Origin: Eledone cirrhosa
Taxonomy: Eukaryota > Mollusca > Cephalopoda > Octopoda > Eledonidae
NCBI GenBank assembly: GCA_964016885.1
Contig: OZ024743.1
Location: forward strand, 20,750,295 to 20,814,294
Direction: 5' to 3'
Length of the DNA: 64,000 bases
Shown: positions 1 through 10,336 of the stretch, piece by piece
How positions within the stretch are numbered: position 1 is the stretch's first letter
How the letters are laid out: each line of letters starts with the position of its first letter
Made by a program: the position numbers and the translations under genes
The notes under the pieces: model-generated
Told to the model about the DNA's origin: nothing
The model's input: the letters and a program-made list of their open reading frames with translations, nothing else
Databases searched by the model: none

Positions 1-1143
1 TCACTCATTCTTAGTAAATTTCTCAATTACAAAATAACAAAGAGAAACTTTTTTACTTACTCTCAAGAAAGCTATAAATATTCATCTAATCAGTTGTGAC
101 TGAAGAGGGCCTATGATACGACAATATAATTCTATTAATTGCTATAAGATACTGTTTTGTCTCTTGTCTCTTACTCCACTGGACAGCACTTCGTCTTGTC
201 AGACACTGTGACCTCGGTTGGACCAACAGTACCCTTGTAGGGGTTGAAACTGCCAAAGTTCATTTAAACGAACGATGAACCTGGAGTTCTGTGTCTTTCG
301 TTTGTAATTTTAAAAAAATATATTTTTTAAAGGTTTCCTCTTAAAAAATTGTTTTTCGTTTTGCCTTGTTTTCATTCATTGTCATGTCCTCTCTTTGTTA
401 ATTTTCTTAAGTTTATCATTTTATATATATATATATATATACAGACACACACACACACATATATATATATAAATAAAATAAGAGACATAGGTTCTATTCA
501 CATGCACACTAATGCCCATTTTTTCCATTGTGGGGGTTCATATGCCCTAAAATTATGGTGAAAGCTTCTAATTTTATTTTCAAAATTTTAAGTCACCACC
601 TTATCCTAATTCACACCTGCTATATACACACACTCATACACACATCCCTTTCTGAAAAATTTGTGACAACAAAATAAATCATTGTCAACTTCATCCTTTT
701 TATGTTCATTCAGTCTATGCCAGCATGGACTGAATGGAATTTTTGACACAGTGTTTTATGCCTAGTTGGCTTTTCTGGTGCCAACCATTTAATCACGGTG
801 ATATTTTGTATCTATTTCAAAAGCCTTGATACACTGAGTATACTTTACTTATATAAACTACTAGTATTTTAGATGAAGATTCTATAGTACTCTGACTTAA
901 TGGTAGTTGATCTTTGATTTTGATGAAGTAATATCTATCATTGGTTTTTGGTATTGTTTCATTTAGTAGAAATAATTTTACAAACCATTACCAACTGACA
1001 ACTCATGGGAATGTGATAATTCAATCAAATAAACATATTTTTGGCTCGGAACCTAAAGAATTCTTAAAGAATACAAATTATTAAAATGCCTATTTCTTTA
1101 TATTCGGACTCATAAAGAATTTTGTTTTCTCTACTATAGTTGT
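1..1143. other. AT-rich DNA without a recognisable gene
   Basis: No coding region is convincing. The longest reading frame (349-561) runs through a TA/CA microsatellite at about 422-470 and has low-complexity composition. Positions 676-830 resemble the 3' part of an old LINE-type element on the - strand (a variant of the GCATGGGTTGG block followed by a 'ctggtgccaacc' block), the same type as at 3000-3160 and 47724-47860. Confidence 0.6.
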
Positions 1144-1372
1144 GAGGATATAATACATTGAATCAACCCCTGTCTATTATTACTGCTATGGGCTGGAGTC
1201 ACAGTGATATAATAGATTGAATAAACCCCTGCCTATTATTACTTCTATGGGCTGGAGTCGTAGGGATATAACACATTGAAGAATCAACCCCTGTCTATCA
1301 TTACTGCTATGGCCTGGAGTCACAGTGATATAATACATTGTATCAACCCCTGCCTATTATTACTGCTACTAT
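1144..1372. repeat. Minisatellite, about 3.9 copies of a 59-62 bp unit
   Basis: The block GATATAATACATTGAATCAA recurs with starts near 1147, 1206, 1265 and 1327, giving periods of 59, 59 and 62. Each unit continues through 'cccctgcctattattactgc' and 'tatgggctggagtc'. Units differ at a few bases, so the array is moderately old. No gene overlaps it. Confidence 0.85.
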
Positions 1373-1737
1373 TTAGGGAAGTCAAAACCAACACCTGCTG
1401 AATCTAAAGTCAGAACATCATTATCTATAAAAGGCAGATTGTTGTTGTGTGTGTATGCATGTTCCATGTTTATACATTTGCACAATTTCAAACCGATTCA
1501 ACTCAAAGTCTGTAAGAATGTTGTAAATGGTCTAACTTAGGTCAACGACTATTTATTTCATTCAGACTCACCCAGAATTACGGAAATAATCGATAAAACT
1601 AAATACATGATGCTTTACCCCTCTAATACAATCTGATTTCTTCTCTCTCTACTCCCCTTAAAATTCGATAAAACTACATACATGCTGCAACTTTCTCTTA
1701 TATATGATTAAACTTACACACTTCCTTTAGGAACGCC

Positions 1738-1772
1738 GAAGAGAGAGAGAAGAGAGGGAGAGAGAGAGAGAA
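1738..1772. repeat. (GA)n microsatellite
   Basis: An imperfect GA-rich run of about 35 bp. No coding potential is seen on either side. Confidence 0.8.
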
Positions 1773-1924
1773 CGTTTGTTTTTGAGTGTGGAACGGTCAA
1801 ACATTTATTTACTTCAATGACAAAGAGAACTTATTACATTTCATACGAAACAACAATTATTCAAAAGCAACAGATAAATTTATTCAACAACAACAAAAAT
1901 AGAGATAAATCTTTTTTAAAACCT

Positions 1925-2060
1925 CTCAACGAACGTGGAAGAAAGAAGTATCAGTTTATTTACTATACACAATAATATCCTCTATGAGGTCACTAAACCT
2001 GCTAGAAACAGCAGCTAACTCTCCCCCATATCACACCCCTCCCTACTGTCTTAAATTTAG
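1925..2060 (+). repeat. Dispersed repeat with a TGCTAGAAACAGCA core (copy 1)
   Basis: The segment around 1990-2035 (ACCTGCTAGAAACAGCAGCT) recurs at about 17460-17490 and about 42595-42625, and inverted near 51690. In the first three copies it is followed by a stretch ending in a 'ttaaatttagaaaac'-like block, so this is a family and not chance. The core can pair with itself across a GAAA loop. The family and its function are not recognised. Confidence 0.5.
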
Positions 2061-2999
2061 AAAACACACATGAGACAACCATGCAGAACAACTCCATCGC
2101 AGCTCTGTTGTTTGGCTGGCATCGTCTACGCGCGTGTTGCGCAAGTACTGTGAAACAATAAATTTCAACACTTCTTTGCACAGAGATAATATCCATAGGC
2201 GAAACTACAATTGTCACTGCTGGTGCAACTCCTGCTTCGGCAGTCCAGGTCTGCAATTCATTCACCTAGTGCCTGGCAGACAAAAAAGTGCTGCCATAAA
2301 ATGGGTAGTGCAACCTAACTTTGGTAACTTGCTGACCCTGAGCAACGCCGGGCTTTAATGGTAGTATACTGATAAATCTAAATTCTATTTTAGTTAGTTA
2401 CTGTAGTATTGCTACTATATTAAAGTACATTATATTAAAGTAAATATTCACTCAAATTTCGATTCAGGTGTTTCAACTTAGTAGCATTTATTGACACAAA
2501 TTATTATCAGAACAGTGGAAAACGTTTCAGGAATATATTTATAGTTTACTATCCCCATGCAGCTTGTCTTTTTTAAACAGAAAATTTATTTCAATTAGAT
2601 AATATATAAAATTCAATTTAGATTTGTTCTTGTACATAAACCCTTTCATAACAAAATATTGATATATTTCTTGATTTCAAAGGAATTGCATCATATTTTC
2701 AGACTACCAGATTAACATCAGTATAACTTATAGTTTCAGGAGACAGTAGTTTTGTTTGTTTGTTTTTGTGTATTGTTTCCTCTATTTCTTAGACTAATAC
2801 ACTAAAAAAGTAATGTTTATATCAGATTAAACTTCTTTCATTTTGAGAATCATATATCATGAATAAAGTTAATAACTATAATCTAGTATCATTTATGTTT
2901 GGAAATTTGTTGTTTTCTTAAATTTTCATAATTAAAATTGAAAGAGATGTTTTATGATAAATCCATAGTATGATGTCATTCACCATTTAACACAGTAAT
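2061..2999. other. AT-rich DNA, nothing recognised
   Basis: Overlapping frames on both strands at 2002-2358 are short and lack domain signatures. The rest is stop-rich AT sequence. It may be upstream intron of the receptor gene whose exons appear at 7.4 and 8.4 kb, but no exon is visible here. Confidence 0.5.
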
Positions 3000-3165
3000 T
3001 ATCATCATCATCGTGTTTGTGTCAACTATTCCATACTGTCATAGGTTGAAAGGGACTTTTTGAAGCAATGTTTTACAGCTGGATACCCTTTCTGACACCA
3101 ATCCATTTAATCACTTCTTTCAGCATTCAGGGCAATGGTATACATATTCTAAAACCAATACACTG
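3000..3165 (-). mobile_element. Old LINE-type 3' end
   Basis: It starts with a short ATCATCATCATC run, the complement of a GATGAT tail. It continues with a degenerate tail block and 'acagctggataccctttctgacacc', a diverged form of the GGGCATCCAGCTGT block of the LINE 3' UTRs at 24.1 and 42.2 kb. Too diverged to assign to a group. Confidence 0.5.
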
Positions 3166-3424
3166 TAGCTATGTTAAAACTATTTAAAATGATGTCTGCC
3201 TTGAGTTGTAACATTAAATGTTTAATAGTATCAGTTGCTTTATAACATTTCAATGATAAAACTTCACTAAAGGTTTTGAGATCTGCTCTGTTTGTAGCAA
3301 ATGAATTGTTATTGAGGCATTATAACATCTAGTGTCTAGCTCTACAGTTTTGTGGTGAATATCAAAATAGAAATTGGCTCATCACAACAGTAATTCATTA
3401 ATATGCTTTTAAGCCTCCTCATTA

Positions 3425-3660
3425 TTATCTAGCATCCACTTTCCCTGCTAATAAGGATTGGACAGGCTGTCAACTGACTGGTTCAATACTTAAACGAATC
3501 TATTGAACCATGAGATGGGCTACGGGAGCTTGTATCTTGCTTACATGTGTTCCCTTGCTCTACAGAAATCTCAGACTAGCTAGTGGTCTGCAAATGGCTT
3601 GCATATGATCCTATGTTCTACTGAGTGCATTTTATCATGACAGAAGCACTAAGGTAGTTG
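3425..3660 (-). mobile_element. Old LINE-type 3' end
   Basis: The segment 'gcatccactttccctgctaa' resembles the tail region seen at 23590 and 58360 (the CGTCCGCTTTTCCCTGCTTG type) and is followed by 'ggacaggctgtc'. The spacing of later blocks, ending in a 'ctgagtgcattttatcatg' segment, matches the remnant at 58351-58610. No coding part is kept. Confidence 0.4.
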
Positions 3661-3869
3661 TTATCTTTTTGATGCTGCCAAAAAATCCTTCCAACCCTTT
3701 GTTTGGCAAGTTTTCTATAGCTGGCTGCCTTGCCTGGCTGTTTTTTTTACAATATTAATATTATCAATCAAGCAAAAATTTTACATCAATACTACTAAAT
3801 TAAAAAAGAATCAATAATTGTATAGTTACACATCACCTACAACAGTGAGTTTATACCTATACATGTACC

Positions 3870-4030
3870 TGGTGCAGTGAATTGGCAGTCATTAGAATGT
3901 TGGATAGAATAGCATAATTTGTGGTTTTCATTCTGGCTCTCTGAGTTCAAAGCATGTTGAGGTCAATTTTGTTTTTCATTTTTCATGGTCAATAAAAAAA
4001 AATTCCAGTCCAGTACTGAGATCAATACTT
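3870..4030 (+). mobile_element. Old cephalopod SINE copy
   Basis: It is strongly diverged. It keeps 'gtgaattggcagt' from the tRNA-like head, 'ctgagttcaaa' at the box B position, 'gaggtcaa', 'ttcatggtcaataaa' from the central domain and 'ccagtccagtactgagatcaat' from the longer subfamily. Age is inferred from divergence relative to the copies at 15.9 and 62.1 kb. Confidence 0.6.
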
Positions 4031-4640
4031 CTCTATATCTCTTTCTCACTTCTTCTCTATCCTTCTTTCTGTTGTTTCTTCTCTGAAAGAAATCAGCCAT
4101 TTAGACTTTGAGAGGGAATGGGCTCTGCCAGGTCTAAAGCACCCACGACATAAAAGAAAATATCACAACAGTGCTCTCACTATTCCATGAGGAGTTATGG
4201 CTCCATAATACTTACATATATACATGAATATCTGAATACCTATCTACCAACATACATGCATGCATAGGTACATACATACGTGCATACATACATGATGGCT
4301 GCAAACTCTTGTCAGATTATAGAATTTGGTGCACTTTTAGGCTACAGTCAGTCACACAAACCTGTAACATATTCTGAACAAGCAATGCCTGTGCTTTGAA
4401 GGTTCTTTTAAGTGGGGAAGGCCTTGCACTTGACCAATCCGACTCGCTGAGCATCGAAAAACTACTCGAAAAGGAGAACTGGTCAGCATCATCGGATGCT
4501 TACATACATACATAACTTTAATAAGTAGACAGCACTATTAAGTGTTTTTTAAATATAAGTACATTAACTATTGAGTTTTGTTTGGCTGCTCAACTCAAAA
4601 TCGACTTGGACAGCTGCAATTCCAAACTTACACAGCCTCA
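4031..4640. other. Low-complexity DNA with short repeats
   Basis: Positions 4072-4200 resemble 28970-29100: both have GAAGAAATCAGC or GAAAGAAATCAGC, then a 'gggatgggct' block. This suggests another dispersed repeat. Positions 4230-4290 hold runs of ACATACAT type. The stretch 4290-4500 is slightly less AT-rich but has no recognisable frame. Confidence 0.4.
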
Positions 4641-4842
4641 AAGGCAATATCGTCTAGAATGTATATATACAGTTTACAACAGTGACCTCAGAACCAATAT
4701 TGTCTAGAACATATATATATATATATGTATCAACAGTAAACTCAGAAGTAATTTAGTCCAGTATATAAATATATATATATGTATGTATATATATATATAT
4801 ATATACAGTGACTTCAAGCAATATAGTCTAGTATATACATGT
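4641..4842. repeat. Degenerate minisatellite with TA runs
   Basis: Units of the type 'acagtgacctcagaa', 'caatatagtctag', (TA)n recur near 4678, 4735 and 4805. Related units sit beyond the SINE at 5130-5240. Expanded TA runs separate the units, so the period varies from about 55 to 75 bp. Confidence 0.6.
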
Positions 4843-5130
4843 GAAGGCATTCCTTTGGTTAAGACGACGAGTGTTCCAGTTGATCTGATCAATGGAAAAG
4901 CCTGCTAATAAAATTAACTGAGCATTCCACAGACATGCATATCCTTTATGTTGTTCTCAGACTGGTTCAGTCTGACACAGTGTGTGACAAGGCTGGTCCT
5001 TCGAACTACAGATACAACTCATTTTTGCCAGCTGAATGAACTGGAGCAACATGAAATAAAGTGTCTTGCTGAATGACACAACATGCCGCCATGAATCAAG
5101 TTCACGACCTTATGATTGTGAGCTGAATAG
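4843..5130 (-). mobile_element. tRNA-headed SINE, third family (SINE3), copy 1
   Basis: Read on the - strand, it starts with a tRNA-like head that includes 'tcataaggtcgtgaacttga' at the box B position. It passes through a core matching SINE2 (complement 'aactggagcaacatgaaata' at 5040-5059, then 'aagtgtcttgct'). It ends in its own tail (complement 'tgttccagttgatctgatca'). A related copy is at 14563-14826. It lies inside the TA-rich minisatellite, whose units continue on both sides. The head is degenerate, so this copy is probably silent. Confidence 0.6.
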
Positions 5131-5600
5131 CCTATGAACAGACCTCAGAATCAATATCTTCTAATATGTATGTTTAGAAAACTCAGAAGCAATATAGTAT
5201 GTATATGTATGAATAGGGACCTTAGTGGCAATATAATAATTACACTCTATTTCATCAACACAGAGACACAAATAGTACTCATACCTTTGAAACATCCTTG
5301 TAGTCCATCTCTAGTCTTGGACAACATGCAATTAAAACACTTGTCTGTTAAGACTTACAATATCTAATGATGTTTCTTAAAGATCACAAGTTATAGCTAT
5401 AATTGCACCTTATACAGAACCCCAACATACTTCAATTGAATCATTTGCTGACCCTTCACAAAACTCATACTAATGTACTGCTTCTACATGTGTGATAGTA
5501 TTATTACTACACACACAAACATTCTAGATGACATCAAAACAAGGCCATCCCACTCAGTAACAAATGATCTCTTCTTAACCCACTACAACTTCTTATCCTC
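5131..5600. other. AT-rich DNA without a gene
   Basis: The first 110 bp continue the minisatellite units described upstream. The frame at 5134-5367 crosses these units and is not considered coding. Nothing else is recognised. Confidence 0.5.
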
Positions 5601-5920
5601 AGAAAAGAATATTTTCTAATGTTGGGGATCTACATGATAAACACATCCAGTACACTCTGTAAAATGGTTGGTGATAGGAAATGCACCCAACCATAGAAAA
5701 CGTGCTTACCAAAGGGTCAGAAAGACTCTTCAGCTATGCCAAAGACATGACAACTTCCCCAATGTTGGTGCTACTGTAAAACTCATTCATTAAAGTGTGA
5801 GGTCATGGATTGGGCCCTCAGCCCATCTGAAGATTAGAGGCTACACTTATGTATTAACCGGTATGTGACATGTCCAACTCTTGCTAGCAGAGAAAACGTA
5901 CGTTAAACAATGATGAGGAT
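5601..5920 (+). mobile_element. Old LINE-type 3' end
   Basis: It contains 'cagtacactctgtaaaatgg', 'ggtgataggaaatgc', 'ctcttgctagcagagaaaac' and 'gtacgttaaacaatgatgag'. These are the block order of the tails at 12750-13110, 18120-18455 and 33798-34025: a CACTxTGTAAAxTGG block, AGGAAxxGCATCC, TTGCTAGCAxGxAAAA, then the GATGAT tail. No coding part remains. Confidence 0.6.
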
Positions 5921-7384
5921 ATATGTATATTGATTTGCATGTGTGTATAACATGAAAACATTCATGTTTATGTAAGTCAGACAACAATGGCTAGCTGTAA
6001 AATCCTTGTTCTGTGTGAGTGTATGCATAGGAGTGTGTGTTTAACCTGCATACATTCATATATGCGATGACAGACATCATAAGATACACCCAACATTTAT
6101 AACATAGTTTAATGAAAAGATATATTCTTGGCTTTTCCTTGTATTGATTTTAAATAAAATAAGTGCAATCACTTATAGTGGAAAATATAGAGATAATACA
6201 TTACTTTTTAAACTTTTACTGTAAATACAAGTTTTAAGAAATAAAACTAGGGATAATATATTTGATAATATAAAATATGATTAAAACAGAATGTATCTAA
6301 AAATATGAATAGAATAGACTTGAATAGAAAGAAAGAAATTTTATTTACAAAATTTTAAGTATCATCATTTGACTGTAGTAGCAGGCAGTTACTCTCCTCT
6401 TCCATCCATTGCAGTTTTCATCATCATTTGTGATCTCGTATTTAGCCTTGGCCATTGGTGGGATTTGTATCCTTATGCAGAATTTTAACACAGAATGTGA
6501 AGTACTAGAAGAGTTATCGTAGTGTATCTCATCTGATGTTCTAAAAATTCTGCCAATTCACCACTATGGACTGCTACATTATTTTATCAACCTTGAATAG
6601 AAGAAAGACAAAAGTGACTTTAGCAGGATTTGACCACAGAGTTCAGGGAGCCAAAACAATTACAAAAAAATATTCTATCCGACACCTTAACCATTCTTCA
6701 ATTTCTCTGCTTTAGATATGTATATGTTAAGAAGTCAATGAAATCATGTCATTAACAATATTTTACAAATGCTCATGTGAAAAAATATCAAGATTGATAG
6801 AAATAGAATAGCAATCAAATACTAGGGTCAGTGCCCTCTGATTCCTGTCCTTGTATCTATATTAGAAACAGGAAGTTACATTTTGTCTTGCTTTTGTTGA
6901 ATAACTAAATTTCTTCATATGATTATTTGACTTAGGAAGACACTTTACTGTGTATAACTCAGTTATATTTCAAAACTAACTGAGAACTATGTCCTTCAAG
7001 ATTCTACATAAATTACATACATATAATAATGAACTCATTGTAAATTTTTCTTCCTTTTGTGCACAAATGTATTTTATGTGAATAACACATACTGGTAGAT
7101 CTGATTGATTCAAACTTCCTTTGAGGTTTATTTCAGAAGAGGCAAGTAAAAAATACTTGCTGTTTGGACTCAAAATGTTTCCATCAAGCCATTAACATTA
7201 TTAGATTTACACAAATCTCTTTCAGATAAAAGAACTTCAACAAATTAAATTCCCTATTCTATGTGCAGAAATATTTGATTTTTAGCTAAAAGTTTTCACA
7301 TTTAAACTGGTGACTTCAGCATCTCTGAATTTTCAAGTTCTTTCAATTTAATTGTATATTCTTTTATTTCTTTTTATTTTCTAG
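5921..7384. other. AT-rich DNA, probably intron upstream of the receptor exons
   Basis: No domain-bearing frame is seen. The frame at 6976-7173 is short and unsupported. The stretch ends in a pyrimidine-rich run and a TAG acceptor at 7382-7384, which makes its 3' part intron. Where the preceding exon lies cannot be seen. Confidence 0.5.
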
Positions 7385-7656
7385 AGCTGGCTGGTTTATT
7401 CCAACAGATATAGCAACAGAATTTTGGTCACAAAATATATTCATTGATCATTGGCGGGCTCTACGACTACCCCAGGTTATCGCTAGGTTTTCATTAAATG
7501 ATTCACTCTCTGTACTTGAAAATGTGATGACAAAAAGACTTAATCAGGGAGCAGAACCATTGTGTAAAGAGGACGACTGTGTGAATGGTTTCCTTTTAGG
7601 GCCAGGTTGTAAATACCTCAGTGGTGGTTGCCTTATACTATTATCAAGTTATCCAG
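7385..7656 (+). CDS. Internal exon of an OpuAC-domain, GABA-B-like receptor (exon A)
   Basis: The exon is open throughout in the frame where codons begin at 7386, with one base of a split codon in front. The acceptor is a TTTTATTTTCTAG run and the donor is CAG|GTAAGC at 7656/7657, so the following intron is phase 1. The 90 residues start with AGWFIPTDIATEFW. A GW(F/Y)(I/V)P motif is characteristic of glycine-betaine/choline ABC substrate-binding proteins (OpuAC/ProX type). Cysteine-containing segments follow (CKEDDC, then GPGCKYLSGGC), as expected for an extracellular domain with disulfides. The N-terminal half of the binding domain and any signal peptide must lie on upstream exons not found here. 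Family assignment is from remembered motif order, not a search. A different periplasmic-binding family is possible. Confidence 0.72.
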
Positions 7657-8447
7657 GTAAGCATTCTGTTTTCTCACTATATTTATACTGGCACAGTATC
7701 TTTTAATTATCTAATGAGTCAAATTGTCATGATTATCTCATCAACTTCATAGCATAAACACTATTCTAATCAAAACAGTTTGTGTACTAATATAAAATAA
7801 TATATTAAGATAGTTTATATTTTGTTCTAAAATCACTTCCCATAGAAATGAAAGGCTACAATAATTTAAGTCCAACTAGCTTTTAAAATGTTCTTCATTT
7901 ATAGTTAGGAGCTTAGTATTCACATAAAGTTGTTATTGAGTATCTCTAGTCAGCTCTTTCATGACATGAAAGTAGTTGATGAAAATATTAAGAGCAACCC
8001 ACAGCAAGCTAGTTTGGTCGATAATTCAGTATTCTATGAATATTCTACCCAACATTAATTTCACTGATTCTGGTGGTGGTGGGATTCAATATTATATAAT
8101 ATGTGGCATTTATTTCAAAGGAGAGGAAGCTTTTAGATTTCTTTGCTACATTGTGCAGATTAAGTGACCATAATAAAACATTCTCTCTCTCACTTTTAAA
8201 ACCAGAAAAGTGTTATTAAGATAGTGTAAAATATTTTAGTTAAAAATCCTTCAGAAATTAACCTTTAAATGTTTAAAGAAAACATACATATTTAATAGTA
8301 TAACAGTTTGAATGAACACAACACAACGAAAAGATATTTCTATAACCTTTTAGAAGCTGACATAATATATTTGTATTAGTACATCTTATACCAGAAATAA
8401 GTTGATATTTTGAAATTTGTTTTGATTTATATTTCTTCTATTTACAG
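7657..8447 (+). other. Phase-1 intron between receptor exons A and B
   Basis: 791 bp, AT-rich, with a GTAAGC donor and a TTTCTTCTATTTACAG acceptor. Joining the two exons gives TCAAGTTATCCAG then AAATGAACTA, read S-S-Y-P-E-M-N-Y, which keeps one frame. The short frame at 7976-8167 inside it is considered noise. Confidence 0.8.
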
Positions 8448-8981
8448 AAATGAACTATCATCTTCTCCAGTCTCAGATAAACACACTCAACTTACCAGTG
8501 ATTGTGGCTTGGATAGGACATTATTTGACAGACTTTGTTCGTCAGCGTGCACAGCGGGGTTTACCTGTCTTGTTTTATGATTGGTGGCCAAGTCCACTCA
8601 CACTCAATCACAATTTCACACAGATCAAATTCCCATCATGTCCTTATGATCCTAACCCAATCTACTGCAATTTCAAACTCAACCAACTAACTAAAATGAC
8701 ATCACCAGCTCTTTCAAAATTAGCTCCCCGGGCATACGAAGCTGTTTCTCGGATGTCTTTTACTCAAGAGGAGTATGCAGATTTGCTTCAGTTTTATAGC
8801 AATGCAAAAAGTTTACGACCTAGCATACGAGCAAGTAAAGTTGCCTGTAGCTGGGTAAAAGATCATGAACATATTTGGAAACGATGGTTTCCTAAAATTA
8901 TTTCAACAAAAAAAAAGGTTTACCTTGGCGGATTATTTCCCCTCACTGGGCCATTTTGGACTCAGCCGGGGCTTATTCAAA
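8448..8981 (+). CDS. Internal exon of an OpuAC-domain, GABA-B-like receptor (exon B)
   Basis: 178 codons with no stop, entered in phase 1 and left in phase 1 at the AA|GTAAG donor at 8981/8982. In order: INTLNLPVIVAWIGHYLTDF; then GLPVLFYDWWPSPLTLN, which corresponds to the strand and aromatic segment PVVxxWxPxW of OpuAC domains; a cysteine pair (PSCPYDPNPIYCNF); the helix RMSFTQEEYADLL; and the end signature ACSWVKDHEHIWKRWF, which matches the closing A..Wl..n...W helix of that family. After a short lysine-rich linker comes KVYLGGLFPLTGPFW, typical of the first beta strand of GABA-B-type class C GPCR ligand-binding domains. The seven-helix region must lie on later exons, which I did not find within the window. 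The gene may be a GABA-B-like receptor or another family C receptor. Ligand unknown. Confidence 0.75.
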
Positions 8982-10235
8982 GTAAGTTGTTTCTTTATTT
9001 TAATTGATATACGTCTTCTGTAAGTAATATCAGTCTTTATAATTCTATTGTTGCCATATTTAGTGTTTCAGAATATTTGTTCTCTTTCTTTTCACTATTT
9101 ATTGATCATTTGATGCAATTTCACCCCATTATATTCACCTGTTAACTTAATAACACTTTGGCATAATAGAGCTAAACAATTAGATGATATCATATAGATT
9201 TACATATTTCCATGTTAAACCATAGCCATCTATAAATTCAGAGTACATAAGAATTTTATGCTTGTAACTTGTTTATAAAAAGGAACATCTGCACATTACA
9301 AACATTCTTTTCTTTCAATAAACATCCATATGGATTTTCTTGGTTGTCTTCAAGTCTTTATAATAATTCTTGTAAGAACAAATTTGATACAGATAAAATG
9401 GTTTCAAAGACTTATACCAATGTAAAAACTCCTTTCCTCATTCAACATATAGCCATACAACTTATAAAACAGACAAACATGTAACTAAACAAGCTTAGGA
9501 TAAAATGATGTACAAAGAAAATGGGAAAGATTTTTACACAAAGAAACACAAAGGCATTGTATAAACTTTCTAACCAAACAACTATTTTATTTACATATAT
9601 AAAAATAAATGTATGTATGTTTGATGTGACAAGTTGTAGGCCAAAGTGTTGCATCTATTTTGCTGAGATTTTTGCATACAGTTCTATCATTTCAAGGAAA
9701 ACATCATAAGCTATGTAACTTTTTCTGAATTTTTCTTAGCATTTAATAACACAAGCACAGCAGAAGACATTGAAAAAAACATATACTGATCAGAAAAATA
9801 ATTTATTTAGAGTAATTATATGAATTAGTTTAGTATTTTGAAAAAATGTATGTTTTTTCAGAAAATATGAAAATATGTGAGAGTAAAATTCTGTTTCATT
9901 TTTGTATATTTATATGAAGCTCAACTTAACCATTTTCTCAATTACTTGGATGAAACAATTCTGAGTGAATCAACATTCCTAAATCAACTGATGACTGTCA
10001 GTGTATTTTTTAACCTAATTTATCAAAAATATAGCAAATTTATATGATTATATTTGTTTTAGGTATTAACTCAAGGCAAATCAGGGTATAGCTGCTAATT
10101 TTTTGCAAACACTATAGATTATATTTTCTATTGGTTCTTTCTCTGTTAGAAATTATATTACTGAGTGGATAATCAACTCATCAGACTTTGGGTAAAGTCT
10201 GTTACATGTTCTTCATTTTGTATTTGGGCAATATA
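8982..10235 (+). other. AT-rich DNA downstream of receptor exon B, start of an intron
   Basis: It begins with GTAAGTTG, a good donor. Overlapping short frames at 9269-9709 on both strands have no recognisable motif and biased AT-rich codon content. No matching phase-1 acceptor followed by receptor sequence is seen. Confidence 0.5.
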
Positions 10236-10336
10236 CAGGGTGTCCCCCAAAAATGTATACACACTTTGATTACCTGTACAGGCAATATTTATTAGAATGC
10301 TGTTGAAGTGTGTATACAATGTTTTTGGATACCCTG
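10236..10336. mobile_element. Short mariner/Tc1-type MITE with TA target duplication
   Basis: It is flanked by TA on both sides (10234-10235 and 10337-10338). The ends are inverted repeats of about 34 bp: CAGGGTGTCCCCCAAAAATG reading in from the left, and CAGGGTATCCAAAAACATTG on the complement of the right. The two arms also share GTATACACACTT. Total length about 101 bp, so little more than its two ends. CAGGGTG termini with TA duplications are common in mariner/IS630-type elements. The exact family is inferred. Confidence 0.75.
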
